DNA from: CAYYNP01 sp964472545
Lineage (GTDB): Bacteria > Planctomycetota > Planctomycetia > Pirellulales > Thermoguttaceae
DNA: 23,058 bases
NCBI GenBank assembly: GCA_964472545.1
Contig: CAYYNP010000157.1
Coordinates: 1-23,058 of the forward strand
Reading direction: 5' to 3'
The notes under the pieces are model-generated. The model was not told where the DNA came from and did no database searches. It saw only the letters and a list, made by a program, of their open reading frames with translations. This document shows, one piece after another, positions 14,618 through 21,500 of the stretch (its first letter is position 1; each line of letters starts with the position of its first letter). Position numbers and translations under genes: made by a program.

Positions 14618-15037
14618 CGTATCCATGAGTTTCCATCTGCCGTCTTCCTTCTTGAGTTCAAGATGCCATTGTCGCCCCCCGCGCGAACGACTGTCTCTTA
14701 CCTGTACCAGGATGAACTCGTACTCGTCGGGATCATCCTGCGGGCGAGCAATAAGGACATCCTCTCCCTTCTGCTGTTTGATTGCATCAAGCACTTCCGA
14801 GAACAGATTCAGAATGGCTGCCCCGTCCTTGCCCTTCATGCACTCGATGAACTCCTGTTCGTCAACTTGGTCTCGAAGATGCTTATGGCACTGGGTCTTG
14901 TAGAATTCTCCAAACTCTCTCTTGACAAACAACGAGTTCATGACGGCAACGGTTTCGCTGACGGTGGGTGTCTTGTCTCCGTCTTCGGTCTCCGGGGGAG
15001 CAGCGAGCGAAATCGCGATAGCAAGCAATGTTCTCAT
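14612..15037 (-). CDS. Hypothetical exported protein, 141 aa
   Basis: A short N-terminal hydrophobic stretch (MRTLLAIAISLAAPP) may be a signal peptide with cleavage near residue 13, though it is at the short end. The mature part is charged: helices (VSETVAVMNSLFVKREFGEFYKTQCHKHLRDQVDEQEFIECMKG) then strands (YEFILVQVRDS, RQWHLELKKEDGRWKLMDTD). The ending W-x-L-x-x-x-x-G-x-W-x-L is typical of NTF2-like or DUF4878-like small domains, which is my best guess. No good Shine-Dalgarno is visible. An R'-like GTTATGC lies 22 bases upstream of the start on the minus strand, compatible with a cassette edge. Confidence 0.75.
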   Translation of the reverse strand: MRTLLAIAISLAAPPETEDGDKTPTVSETVAVMNSLFVKREFGEFYKTQCHKHLRDQVDEQEFIECMKGKDGAAILNLFSEVLDAIKQQKGEDVLIARPQDDPDEYEFILVQVRDSRSRGGRQWHLELKKEDGRWKLMDTD

Positions 15038-15058
15038 CTCGTGATTCTTCCCTACGAG

Positions 15059-15065
15059 GCATAAC
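15059..15065 (-). other. R'-like box (GTTATGC) between SRPBCC and 141-aa genes
   Basis: GTTATGC on the minus strand resembles the G^TTRRRY core of attC sites, with one mismatch. Upstream GC-rich sequence (15073-15097) can fold on itself, but no matching R''/L'' arm is evident. Treated as a possible remnant. Confidence 0.25.
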
Positions 15066-15106
15066 GGATCAGTTGGCGCGGCCCGCGGCTTCGGTGCAGA
15101 GGGTCT

Positions 15107-15574
15107 TCATGCCGATCGTTCGTCTGCCGGTTGTTCCACCGCGGCCTTGATGTCGTTGAGATCGCGCAGGATTACCTTCCGAATTGTCCCTTTGAACAGC
15201 AAGCCCATGGGGAACGACAGCAGTTTTGCGATGAACGCTTGCGGCTTGATCTGATGACTCATCGTCAGACTACAGCCCTCATTGCTCCCGGAGATTCTCA
15301 TGGTGGTTATGTAAACACATCCGTGGCTCTCGGCTCTTGTTTCGTAGAACTCGTTGTCGGCGGCGTCGGTAATCCACATCACTTCCGTCGCGGTCTTACC
15401 AAACAGCTTGCGCGTCTCCCGCCACTTCAGACCCACTAAGCCGTCCTCCGGTTTTTCGAGAACTTCAACCTGTTCGACGCCGCTGATGGTCTCCGCGGCA
15501 TTTTCAATGTCGGTGATTACCTTCCAGACCGCCGCCTTGGGTCTGTTAATTGTTACCTGTACTTCAATGATCAT
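15107..15574 (-). CDS. SRPBCC (START-like) family protein
   Basis: This 155-residue cytosolic protein has the helix-grip fold pattern of polyketide cyclase/START-like proteins. It opens with the family hallmark IIEVQVTINRPKAAVWKVITDIENAAETISGVEQVEVLEKP (2-42), then GLKWRETRKLFGKTATEVMWI, a strand-rich middle ending in CSLTMSHQIKPQA, and a long C-terminal helix (KVILRDLNDIKAAVEQ) that closes the ligand pocket. The ligand is unknown. GAGAAG lies upstream of the ATG at 15574. It is preceded by the metalloprotease cassette and is part of the same-strand block. Lower GC than flanking chromosomal genes. Confidence 0.87.
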   Translation of the reverse strand: MIIEVQVTINRPKAAVWKVITDIENAAETISGVEQVEVLEKPEDGLVGLKWRETRKLFGKTATEVMWITDAADNEFYETRAESHGCVYITTMRISGSNEGCSLTMSHQIKPQAFIAKLLSFPMGLLFKGTIRKVILRDLNDIKAAVEQPADERSA

Positions 15575-15631
15575 ATTGCTTCTCGCAAGATTCGAGTGAG
15601 GGGCTGTTTCTCATACGGTTTCGATATTGGC

Positions 15632-15670
15632 GGGGCACCCTTTCTGCCCGGGGCACCCGGGCTTGTTAGC
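15632..15670 (-). other. attC R'' box plus 34-bp GC-rich repeat at the metalloprotease stop
   Basis: GGCTAAC on the minus strand (15670-15664) includes the TAA stop codon of the metalloprotease gene and is the exact complement of the R' box GTTAGCC (16398-16392) at the start of the same cassette. It is followed by the CCCGGGTGCCCCGGG-type repeat (15632-15665), whose arms can pair. A canonical R' is not visible further on (no GTT on this strand down to 15575), so the right half of this attC is decayed or replaced. Confidence 0.55.
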
Positions 15671-16367
15671 CGTCTTGTCTGGGCCACCAGAGCAGCTTGC
15701 TCTTGCGAACTTGGCGAATGTGCGACGGCATTAGTGCGTTTTTTCCGATCCGCTCCGAGTACTCGCCCCCACTCATAATGTTCGTCTTGTCATCGGGAAC
15801 CAGCGGATCCTTGACGGCGTGAACAAGCCCCAGACAGTGCCCTATCTCGTGGGCCACGCAAAATGTCTCCATCACCGGATCCTTCTGCTTCTGTGGCAGG
15901 GCGACCATGCAGATTGGGCCGCCCGATCCGAATGGCCGCTCCGGCCTGCTGTCGATGGCGCCCAGTCCGCGTGGCCCCGGCTTGCCGCCTATCGTGTTGA
16001 CAAAGACCAGACTCACCCGGATCGGCCCCGATTCCCAAAGACCACGCTCCTTCCCAATTTCCGCCACCTTCTTCCAGTCTACGGTTCCATCTCTGGCCGC
16101 GGTGTGGTCGAGATAACGGGGTTGAAGCCATGCTATCTGGATACTTGCCTGCGCGTACACGGATTCGATAGCCTTGCGATCGAGTCGTGATACTGCGGGT
16201 TCCTTCCCCTCGGAAGACCGGCAGATTACCGGTTCAATCAGCAAGCAAGCCGGCTCCCTTCGGTCAGCATCAGAATCCTCGCCCAACGACAATGGCGCGA
16301 CAAGCATTGCCGCAACTAGCAGCCCAAGACTAGCTAATGAAAGGATGTCTATTCTATGAGCTTTCAT
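15666..16367 (-). CDS. Exported zinc metalloprotease (metzincin-type)
   Basis: This 233-residue protein carries the full metzincin zinc site HEIGHCLGLVH (173-183): H173, H177 and H183 bind zinc, E174 is the general base. The Met-turn candidate M198 (NIMSGG) follows 15 residues later. A signal peptide covers about 1-29. Upstream of the active site, AIESVYAQASIQIAWLQPRYLD resembles the N-terminal part of matrixin/archaemetzincin-like catalytic domains, and LVFVNTIGG and GGPICMVALPQ would be edge strands. No pro-peptide cysteine switch is obvious. ATG 16367 has GGGGAG 6 bases upstream; longer frames upstream cross the attC site. The gene is the cargo of a well-defined integron-type cassette: R' at 16392-16398 and complementary R'' at its stop codon. 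Confidence 0.88.
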   Translation of the reverse strand: MKAHRIDILSLASLGLLVAAMLVAPLSLGEDSDADRREPACLLIEPVICRSSEGKEPAVSRLDRKAIESVYAQASIQIAWLQPRYLDHTAARDGTVDWKKVAEIGKERGLWESGPIRVSLVFVNTIGGKPGPRGLGAIDSRPERPFGSGGPICMVALPQKQKDPVMETFCVAHEIGHCLGLVHAVKDPLVPDDKTNIMSGGEYSERIGKNALMPSHIRQVRKSKLLWWPRQDG

Positions 16368-16391
16368 GATCGACTCCCCTTCTATTTGCCT

Positions 16392-16518
16392 GGCTAACGA
16401 CCAAGCTAACCGGGCGGCGGACCATCCGGGACCGGCCTGAACCGCCAAGAACGATTCCAACAGTCTGCGCACTGAATCGGAGAAAAGGTAGCCGCTCCGG
16501 TTCAGCGTTTTGTTACTC
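16392..16518 (-). other. Integron attC recombination site
   Basis: Reading the minus strand: R'' GAGTAAC (16518-16512), spacer AAAAC, L'' GCTGAACCGGAGCGGC (16506-16491), variable centre, L' GCCGCCCGGTTAGC (16418-16405), spacer, R' GTTAGCC (16398-16392). L'' and L' pair over their full length, leaving two unpaired bases (G and A) on the L'' side; R'' and R' pair in five of seven positions including TAAC/GTTA. Inverted arms, extrahelical bases and an unpaired spacer are the defining features of folded attC sites. The site separates the DUF4393 and metalloprotease genes. Confidence 0.85.
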
Positions 16519-16523
16519 GGCGT

Positions 16524-16552
16524 GGGAGTCGCTCCGGTTTTCTGGTTGTCGG
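16524..16552 (-). repeat. Half attC-like duplicate next to the DUF4393 stop
   Basis: On the minus strand ACAACCAGAAAACCGGAGCG repeats the spacing and the AACCGGAGCG core of the L'' arm of the adjacent full attC, about 30 bases before it. There is no matching L'/R' for it. It may be the left half of an older attC. Confidence 0.5.
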
Positions 16553-17386
16553 CTAATCCTCTTCAGAGTTCTCTTTATCGTCGATGACCGCTTTCTTAAA
16601 CCAAGTTCCGAAACTTGTTAGCGATATAGCACCGTTGGTAGACGTCATCTCAAAGTCTAGTAGTTCAGCTTTTTCTCTGGCGATGACGTCTTCGATATCC
16701 CTACGGTGCAGAAGGCGTTCACATTCATAGTCGCAATACTGCGGGTAGTGCTCTGTGTCGATTCGGGTTAAGTTGAGACGGCAAAGGTTGTCGAGATAGG
16801 ACTGGACCAAATCCGGAAACTCGCAATTTGCCTCGGTGCCCAAGTCGCAAATGTTGTGAACATCCACGATCTTCGTTATTTTGTGACCCGGCACGGTGCC
16901 CTGAATATGAAGGTGGACGACGCAGAAGCTCAGCGGCGACCCAAAGCGTCTGAGGATTCTCGCTTCGTCGGGAACGAGTTGTTTGATAATGGCAACGAAC
17001 GCTGGGTGGGCGGAAGACGCAGTGCTCCTGTCCATGGCCGTTCCCAGGAGATTGACGAACATATCGCGCAGCTCTTCATGGCATCCCGAATAGCGCAGTG
17101 CCTCAATTGTGGGGCACGCGATGGCTGGATCCGGAGTTACAATGTTCTCAGGTGCAACCGAAGAGAGCCTTTGCGACACCTCCTGAAGTAAGAAGGACCT
17201 AATCTGCTCATATCCCCAGACGAGGGCACTAAGGGGTGAAAGTGCTAGGTTGACGGATTTTGCCACCACCTCCAGACCTGATCCGAGTTGGCGCGCGGCT
17301 GGCTGCAAGAGATCCTCATAGACAGGAATCGCCTTGACTATCCCCTCGACGGCCTTTGCGGTGTCTCGGATCTCCTCCCTATCCAT
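16553..17386 (-). CDS. DUF4393 / Abi-alpha family protein (putative abortive-infection factor)
   Basis: This 277-residue protein matches the DUF4393 (Abi-alpha) family as I know it. The N-terminal conserved stretch is KAIPVYEDLLQPAARQLGSGLEVVAKSVNLALSPLSALVWGYEQI (18-62). Next is the conserved APENIVTPDPAIACPTIEALRYSGCHEELRDMFVNLLGTAMD (78-119) and SSAHPAFVAIIKQLVPDEARIL (122-144). The C-terminal half is more variable. Homologues are proposed to act in phage abortive infection, but the mechanism is not established. The start has AGGAG 8 bases upstream. The gene is bounded by R' GTTACTC (17455-17449) and an attC whose R'' GAGTAAC is its exact complement, so it is a textbook cassette of about 1057 bp (17454-16398). 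Low GC relative to the flanks supports acquisition by transfer. Confidence 0.88.
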   Translation of the reverse strand: MDREEIRDTAKAVEGIVKAIPVYEDLLQPAARQLGSGLEVVAKSVNLALSPLSALVWGYEQIRSFLLQEVSQRLSSVAPENIVTPDPAIACPTIEALRYSGCHEELRDMFVNLLGTAMDRSTASSAHPAFVAIIKQLVPDEARILRRFGSPLSFCVVHLHIQGTVPGHKITKIVDVHNICDLGTEANCEFPDLVQSYLDNLCRLNLTRIDTEHYPQYCDYECERLLHRRDIEDVIAREKAELLDFEMTSTNGAISLTSFGTWFKKAVIDDKENSEED

Positions 17387-17410
17387 AACATGTCTCCTGT
17401 TGATGGCAGG

Positions 17411-17448
17411 GGCTGACGTACCCCGCGTATGTTGCCACAGAGTCAGCC
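17411..17448 (-). promoter_or_regulatory. Inverted repeat in the leader of the DUF4393 gene
   Basis: GGCTGAC (17411-17417) and GTCAGCC (17442-17448) form a 7-bp stem with a 24-base loop between the cassette edge and the ribosome binding site. It could be an mRNA structure or an operator; nothing further supports either. Confidence 0.3.
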
Positions 17449-17488
17449 GAGTAACTAGTGTTTATTGCACACCCTAATTCTGTTATAC
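17449..17488 (-). other. R' box and short attC-like site at the 5' edge of the DUF4393 cassette
   Basis: GTTACTC (17455-17449, minus strand) is the exact complement of the R'' box of the DUF4393 attC and marks the cassette's 5' edge. Upstream, ATTAG-GG-TGT and ACACTAGT can pair with two unpaired Gs, and GTATAAC (17488-17482) could be R''. At 40 bp this is shorter than well-studied attC sites, so only the R' box is well supported. Confidence 0.5.
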
Positions 17489-17850
17489 GGGCGCGCCCGT
17501 GCACGATAACGTTCCACGGGAATACATCGATCCTACCACCCAAACTGTGGTGCCACAACTCCTTAGGTGGCCTCTCGCGGTCTCCTGCCAGCCTTCTATC
17601 GGGGCACGAAAGTGCACGATAACACCCCGGCCGACCGGTGCGAAAGTGATATCGGCGCGCTCGGTGCAGAATGACGTTCCAGTGGGGTCTCGTCAAAATG
17701 AGGCGCAAATGCGGGCTGGGCAACGGCTTACATTGCGTCGCGAGGCTTCGGGCCTTCGTGTTATCGACGCGCGGCGCGCCTGTTAGCTCTGCTAGCGAGA
17801 GCCTACATCGGTCCCGCGGCACCCACGACCGGCAGACCGACAACGCGCGG
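17487..17850. other. Non-coding region with palindrome and repeated GTGCACGATAAC
   Basis: No convincing gene. It holds a perfect 14-bp palindrome ACGGGCGCGCCCGT (17487-17500), two direct copies of GTGCACGATAAC (17499-17510, 17612-17623), and an inverted pair: CGATAACACCCCGGCCGA (17617-17634) against the complement of 17744-17766. The pair shares CGATAACAC and GGCC and could be the arms of a long, decayed attC (about 150 bp). Confidence 0.4.
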
Positions 17851-20800
17851 CTACGGCAGCACGTTGGCGCCGCCGTCGAAGGTGATCGTGTCGGTGAAGC
17901 CTCCACCTGCGTCGTCGACGTCCTTGAAGGTGGCCACACCGGTCGTCGTGTTGTCGGCGTCTCCGCCGAGCGTCACCGGCAAGGCCCCGTCGCGGTTCTC
18001 GAGTTTGACGGCCGCCGCGACCTCGCCGTTCATGTTGATGCTCAGATCGTTCAGCGTCAGAGAGCCGGCCTCGCTCACGTATTCAAAGGCGTTGTCGGAT
18101 ACGAAGGGCGAAGTCACCACGGCGTTCAAGACGTCGATCGTGCTGGGGGTATCGCCGTCGCCGATGATGAGGTCGAATTCATTGAAGGCAATGCGAATGC
18201 CGTCCTCTTGCGAGAATGGTGCGACAGCTTCCGTGAACACCTGAATGCTGTCGAAGCGAAGTGCACCGTCGCCGAAGAGTTGCAGACCGGGCCCCGTGAT
18301 GCGGCTGCCCGCCGAACCGATGACCGTGGTGCCGCCCTCCACGGTGTCGAATGCCGGCGTGAGAGGATTGGCGTCAAAGATGAATTCCTGGCTCAAGTCG
18401 ATCCCGAAGGCGCCCGAATTGACGACGTTGTTCCGGAAGTCCGTCACGATCACATCGCTGTCCAAACGGCCGAAGATTCCCTCGCCGGCGCTCACGGTGT
18501 TGTCGTGAATCGCCATCGTTCCGTCGCTGCTGGCCTCACCGCCTTCGATAAGAATGCCGCCGCTGATGCCCGTTACCGTATTGTCTGAAACCGTGGCATC
18601 GATCGTGCCGCTGAGCAAGAACATATAGATGCCGCCTTCCGCGGCATTGGTGACGGTGTTGCCGCTGAGCACGACGGTCCGCGTGCCCGTCTCCCACTGT
18701 CCGTAGGCGATTCCGTGGCCGAATTCACTACCTCCGTCCTCGTCTTCAAACAGGCTCGTGTCGGCGGTAAGCCCCGTTACGCCGGAGATGTTCATGAAGC
18801 GAATGTCGACGTTCGAATTGGCGGCCACGATACCGGCGCCGGCAGGGTCGGTGATCGAGCCACCGTCGCCGGCTGCCGCACCGCCGGTCCCGACGTTGAA
18901 GGCGTCGGCGTTTTCGACGAAGATCCCGGAACCGCCGCTGCCGGAGACGTTGGCCGTGTCGAAGCTGACCGTTCCGGTCGTGTCGCGAACGTCGATACCC
19001 GACGTCACGCCGCCTGTGCCGGTGATCGTCGCCGTGTCGAACGTGATCGTGCCGCTGCCGCCGTCGATATCGATGCCCGTCGAACCACGGCCGGTGACCG
19101 ACGTGGTGTTGGCGAAGGCGACCGCGCCGTCGACGTCGTCCAGATCGATGCCGGCACCGGTCGGGTCGGAAACGGTCAGACCGTCGACACCGATCGTCGA
19201 CCCGGCCTCCGAGCCGTCGACGGAAAGGCCTTCCGCGGCGCCGTCGACGGTCACGTTCGAGAGCACGGTCAGCGACCCGCTCTCGGCGTTCTCCAAGAGA
19301 ATGCCGCCAGTGCCGCCGGCCCCGGTGATGTCGACGTCGGAGATGGTCGTCGTGCCGGTGAGGTCCTTCAGGTAAATCGATCCGCCGACCGCGCCGGTGC
19401 TGGTGACGTTGGTGATCGTGGAATCCTCGGCGTTGAGCACGATGTCTTGCCCGCCGACGCCCGAGAACGTGACGTTGTCGATGGTGGTGTTGGTCGAGGG
19501 CGTGATCACGATGGCGTCGCCGATCGTATCCTGAATCGTCAGCCGATTGAGGTCGGTGTCGGTGGCGCCCGTGTCGGCCACGATCGCCCGGGTTCCATCG
19601 CTGATCGTGAATCCCGAGACTTCGTTGCCCACGGCGCCGAGCGTCACGGCGTCGGCCGGTGCGGCGGAGATCGTCGGCACGGCCCCGGCGCCGTTGGCCG
19701 CCGGCATGGCGATGATTCCCAGTTCGGTGCTGTCGACGGTGTGCAAGATCCCCTCGCCGAGCAGCCGCTGGCGATCGTGCAACACGACGGCCTCTCCGCT
19801 GAAGGTGCTGCCGGAGTGTACGAAGACGATGTTCCCGTTGGTGGTCGTGCCGTCGGCCGAGTTGGCGAAGACGTCGTCCAGCGACGCCAGCGGACTCTCG
19901 AAAGTCCCGTCGCCGCCGGCGGCCGCCGTGCTATCGACGTGCTCGACGAGGATCGCCAGGCTGGAGACGGGGTCGGTGAGCGTGGTCAGATCGCTTCCCG
20001 TCTGAACCGGCCGGTTGTTCAGCGCGACCTGAGTCGTCCGTTGGACCGGCAGCGTTAGCTTGTCGAGAAATCGATTGGGCCGGTTTCCGCCGGAGCCGCC
20101 GAAGAAGAGCGTTAGCCCGCCGAATATGTTGGCTCCGAAGAGCGGATCGCTGGCCACGGCCACGCTGGCGGCCACTCGATCGGCCAAGTAGCCTCGCATG
20201 CCGAGCTTGAATCCGTCGGTCCGCTCTGAGGAACCTCGGTAATGATAGTAGCCGGCGAAGGCCTCCGCGTGGTGTACGTTGATACCGCGAGCCACTTCGA
20301 CTTCGGCGCCCGTCATGGCGGTTTCGTCGATGCGGTAGAGATCGCTGCCGTAGATGATGTTGTTGCCGAGATAGCGTAAAGCGCTGGAGTCGAAGCGCAC
20401 GTCGGCGATTCCCGATTGGCGGCGATTGCCGATGGGGAAGCTGCCGTTGGCGCGGAGGCTCCAGAGGCCGCAGAACCACTCGAACGACGTGCCGACCTGT
20501 TGAAACGTGTTATCGTAAGTCGAAAGATGCGCGTCGTACCAGACGCCGGCACCGACGATCGAGTCATTGATCAGGAAGCGCCGCACGCCGCCGATGCTGC
20601 CGCCCGCTTCGCCGTCGTCGGTGAGCCGTCCTTGGGTGTCGAGCAGGACGACGCCGTCGACGCACTCGGCGTGGAAGGTGGCCGAGCCCATCGTAAACGG
20701 TTTGGTGTCGCCCAGTTGCCGCCCCTCGTTGTGTTGCAGCCGAAAGTAGGCGTTGAGTTCGGGGCACAAGAACGCCCCGTTGACCTCTTCGCCCTGCCGA

Positions 20801-20913
20801 TCCTGAGCGTACGTTGCGCCGCCGCAAGCGGCGATCGAAACGGCAACGGCCAGGCACAGCCGCCATGGCTTGGTCAGCGCATTGTTGACTGCGTATTCTG
20901 CCGGCGAATTCAT
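17851..20913 (-). CDS. Outer-membrane inverse-autotransporter-like protein with beta-helix passenger
   Basis: This 1020-residue protein has a signal peptide (1-36; core LCLAVAVSIAACGGATYA). Residues about 45-270 read as amphipathic strands ending in NIFGGLTLFFGG, which resembles the inverse-autotransporter beta-barrel (intimin/invasin type). After a linker, residues about 310-1020 form a right-handed parallel beta-helix with many short G/T/D-rich coils (for example SGIDVRDTTGTVSFDTANVSG, GIFVENADAFNVG). That order, barrel first and passenger second, is the inverse-autotransporter layout. The start at 20913 is set by GGAG 8 bases upstream and the signal peptide; the frame is open for 101 further codons that do not look coding. 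No sortase or PEP-CTERM tail is seen. It is likely a surface-exposed adhesin or polysaccharide-interacting protein, next to an exopolysaccharide gene. Confidence 0.85.
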   Translation of the reverse strand: MNSPAEYAVNNALTKPWRLCLAVAVSIAACGGATYAQDRQGEEVNGAFLCPELNAYFRLQHNEGRQLGDTKPFTMGSATFHAECVDGVVLLDTQGRLTDDGEAGGSIGGVRRFLINDSIVGAGVWYDAHLSTYDNTFQQVGTSFEWFCGLWSLRANGSFPIGNRRQSGIADVRFDSSALRYLGNNIIYGSDLYRIDETAMTGAEVEVARGINVHHAEAFAGYYHYRGSSERTDGFKLGMRGYLADRVAASVAVASDPLFGANIFGGLTLFFGGSGGNRPNRFLDKLTLPVQRTTQVALNNRPVQTGSDLTTLTDPVSSLAILVEHVDSTAAAGGDGTFESPLASLDDVFANSADGTTTNGNIVFVHSGSTFSGEAVVLHDRQRLLGEGILHTVDSTELGIIAMPAANGAGAVPTISAAPADAVTLGAVGNEVSGFTISDGTRAIVADTGATDTDLNRLTIQDTIGDAIVITPSTNTTIDNVTFSGVGGQDIVLNAEDSTITNVTSTGAVGGSIYLKDLTGTTTISDVDITGAGGTGGILLENAESGSLTVLSNVTVDGAAEGLSVDGSEAGSTIGVDGLTVSDPTGAGIDLDDVDGAVAFANTTSVTGRGSTGIDIDGGSGTITFDTATITGTGGVTSGIDVRDTTGTVSFDTANVSGSGGSGIFVENADAFNVGTGGAAAGDGGSITDPAGAGIVAANSNVDIRFMNISGVTGLTADTSLFEDEDGGSEFGHGIAYGQWETGTRTVVLSGNTVTNAAEGGIYMFLLSGTIDATVSDNTVTGISGGILIEGGEASSDGTMAIHDNTVSAGEGIFGRLDSDVIVTDFRNNVVNSGAFGIDLSQEFIFDANPLTPAFDTVEGGTTVIGSAGSRITGPGLQLFGDGALRFDSIQVFTEAVAPFSQEDGIRIAFNEFDLIIGDGDTPSTIDVLNAVVTSPFVSDNAFEYVSEAGSLTLNDLSINMNGEVAAAVKLENRDGALPVTLGGDADNTTTGVATFKDVDDAGGGFTDTITFDGGANVLP

Positions 20914-21500
20914 GGCGTACTCTCCGAAGGGGCCGTCGATGTCCGTGGATCCCGTGGTTGCACGGCGCAACGGATCGGCCGTCTCGGCAGATCGTATGGC
21001 CATTGCCCGTCGTATCGGTAATCTCGACAAGTCGGGGGGCGGAGGGCCGCAGAAACGGGCTGGGAGCGGATCAACGGCACAATCGACAGGATGTGACGAC
21101 GGCATGGGAGGCATGGGCAAGATGCGCCGATGTGTGGGTCGCGTGCATCTTCTGCACGACCGTAAGAACCACGAGTCGACTCGCCCGACCCACGACTCGC
21201 CCGCCCCATGTTGCACCCGGCATCGCCGACCGCCCTTTCACGTGTGCCAAAGAGAGACCGACGCCGACGTACGCGCCCTGAACTCCCCGTTCGGCCACAC
21301 TAAGGGCCTGTCCGAAAACAACCTCGCAGTTTTTCGGGCGAATCATCACACGGAGTGTGATGGCTACCATGAAGCGGATGAAGTTGTTTCCGCACAAGCC
21401 CTAACTCTCCGGGGGATTCCGACGCCGGCTATTGGGCATCAAGGGCTCACAGGGCCGCGTTTGCGGACGGCCGTTTGGGCAGGCACGCCAAGTCGGGCGG
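20914..21500. other. 587-base non-coding gap with small hairpins
   Basis: I see no gene. Notable structures: hairpin CGTGCA-TCTTC-TGCACG (21142-21158), 12-bp palindrome CGAGTCGACTCG (21172-21183), and hairpin ATCACAC-GGA-GTGTGAT (21345-21361). None has a T-run, so none is a clear terminator for the sugar-transferase gene. No convincing promoter for the barrel/beta-helix gene was found, although one must lie here or further upstream. Confidence 0.5.

Noticed and set aside
18715..20058. 447-codon + strand frame opposite the beta-helix gene
   Set aside because: Shadow of the repetitive beta-helix coding sequence; Arg/Asp/Gly/Val-rich without motifs.
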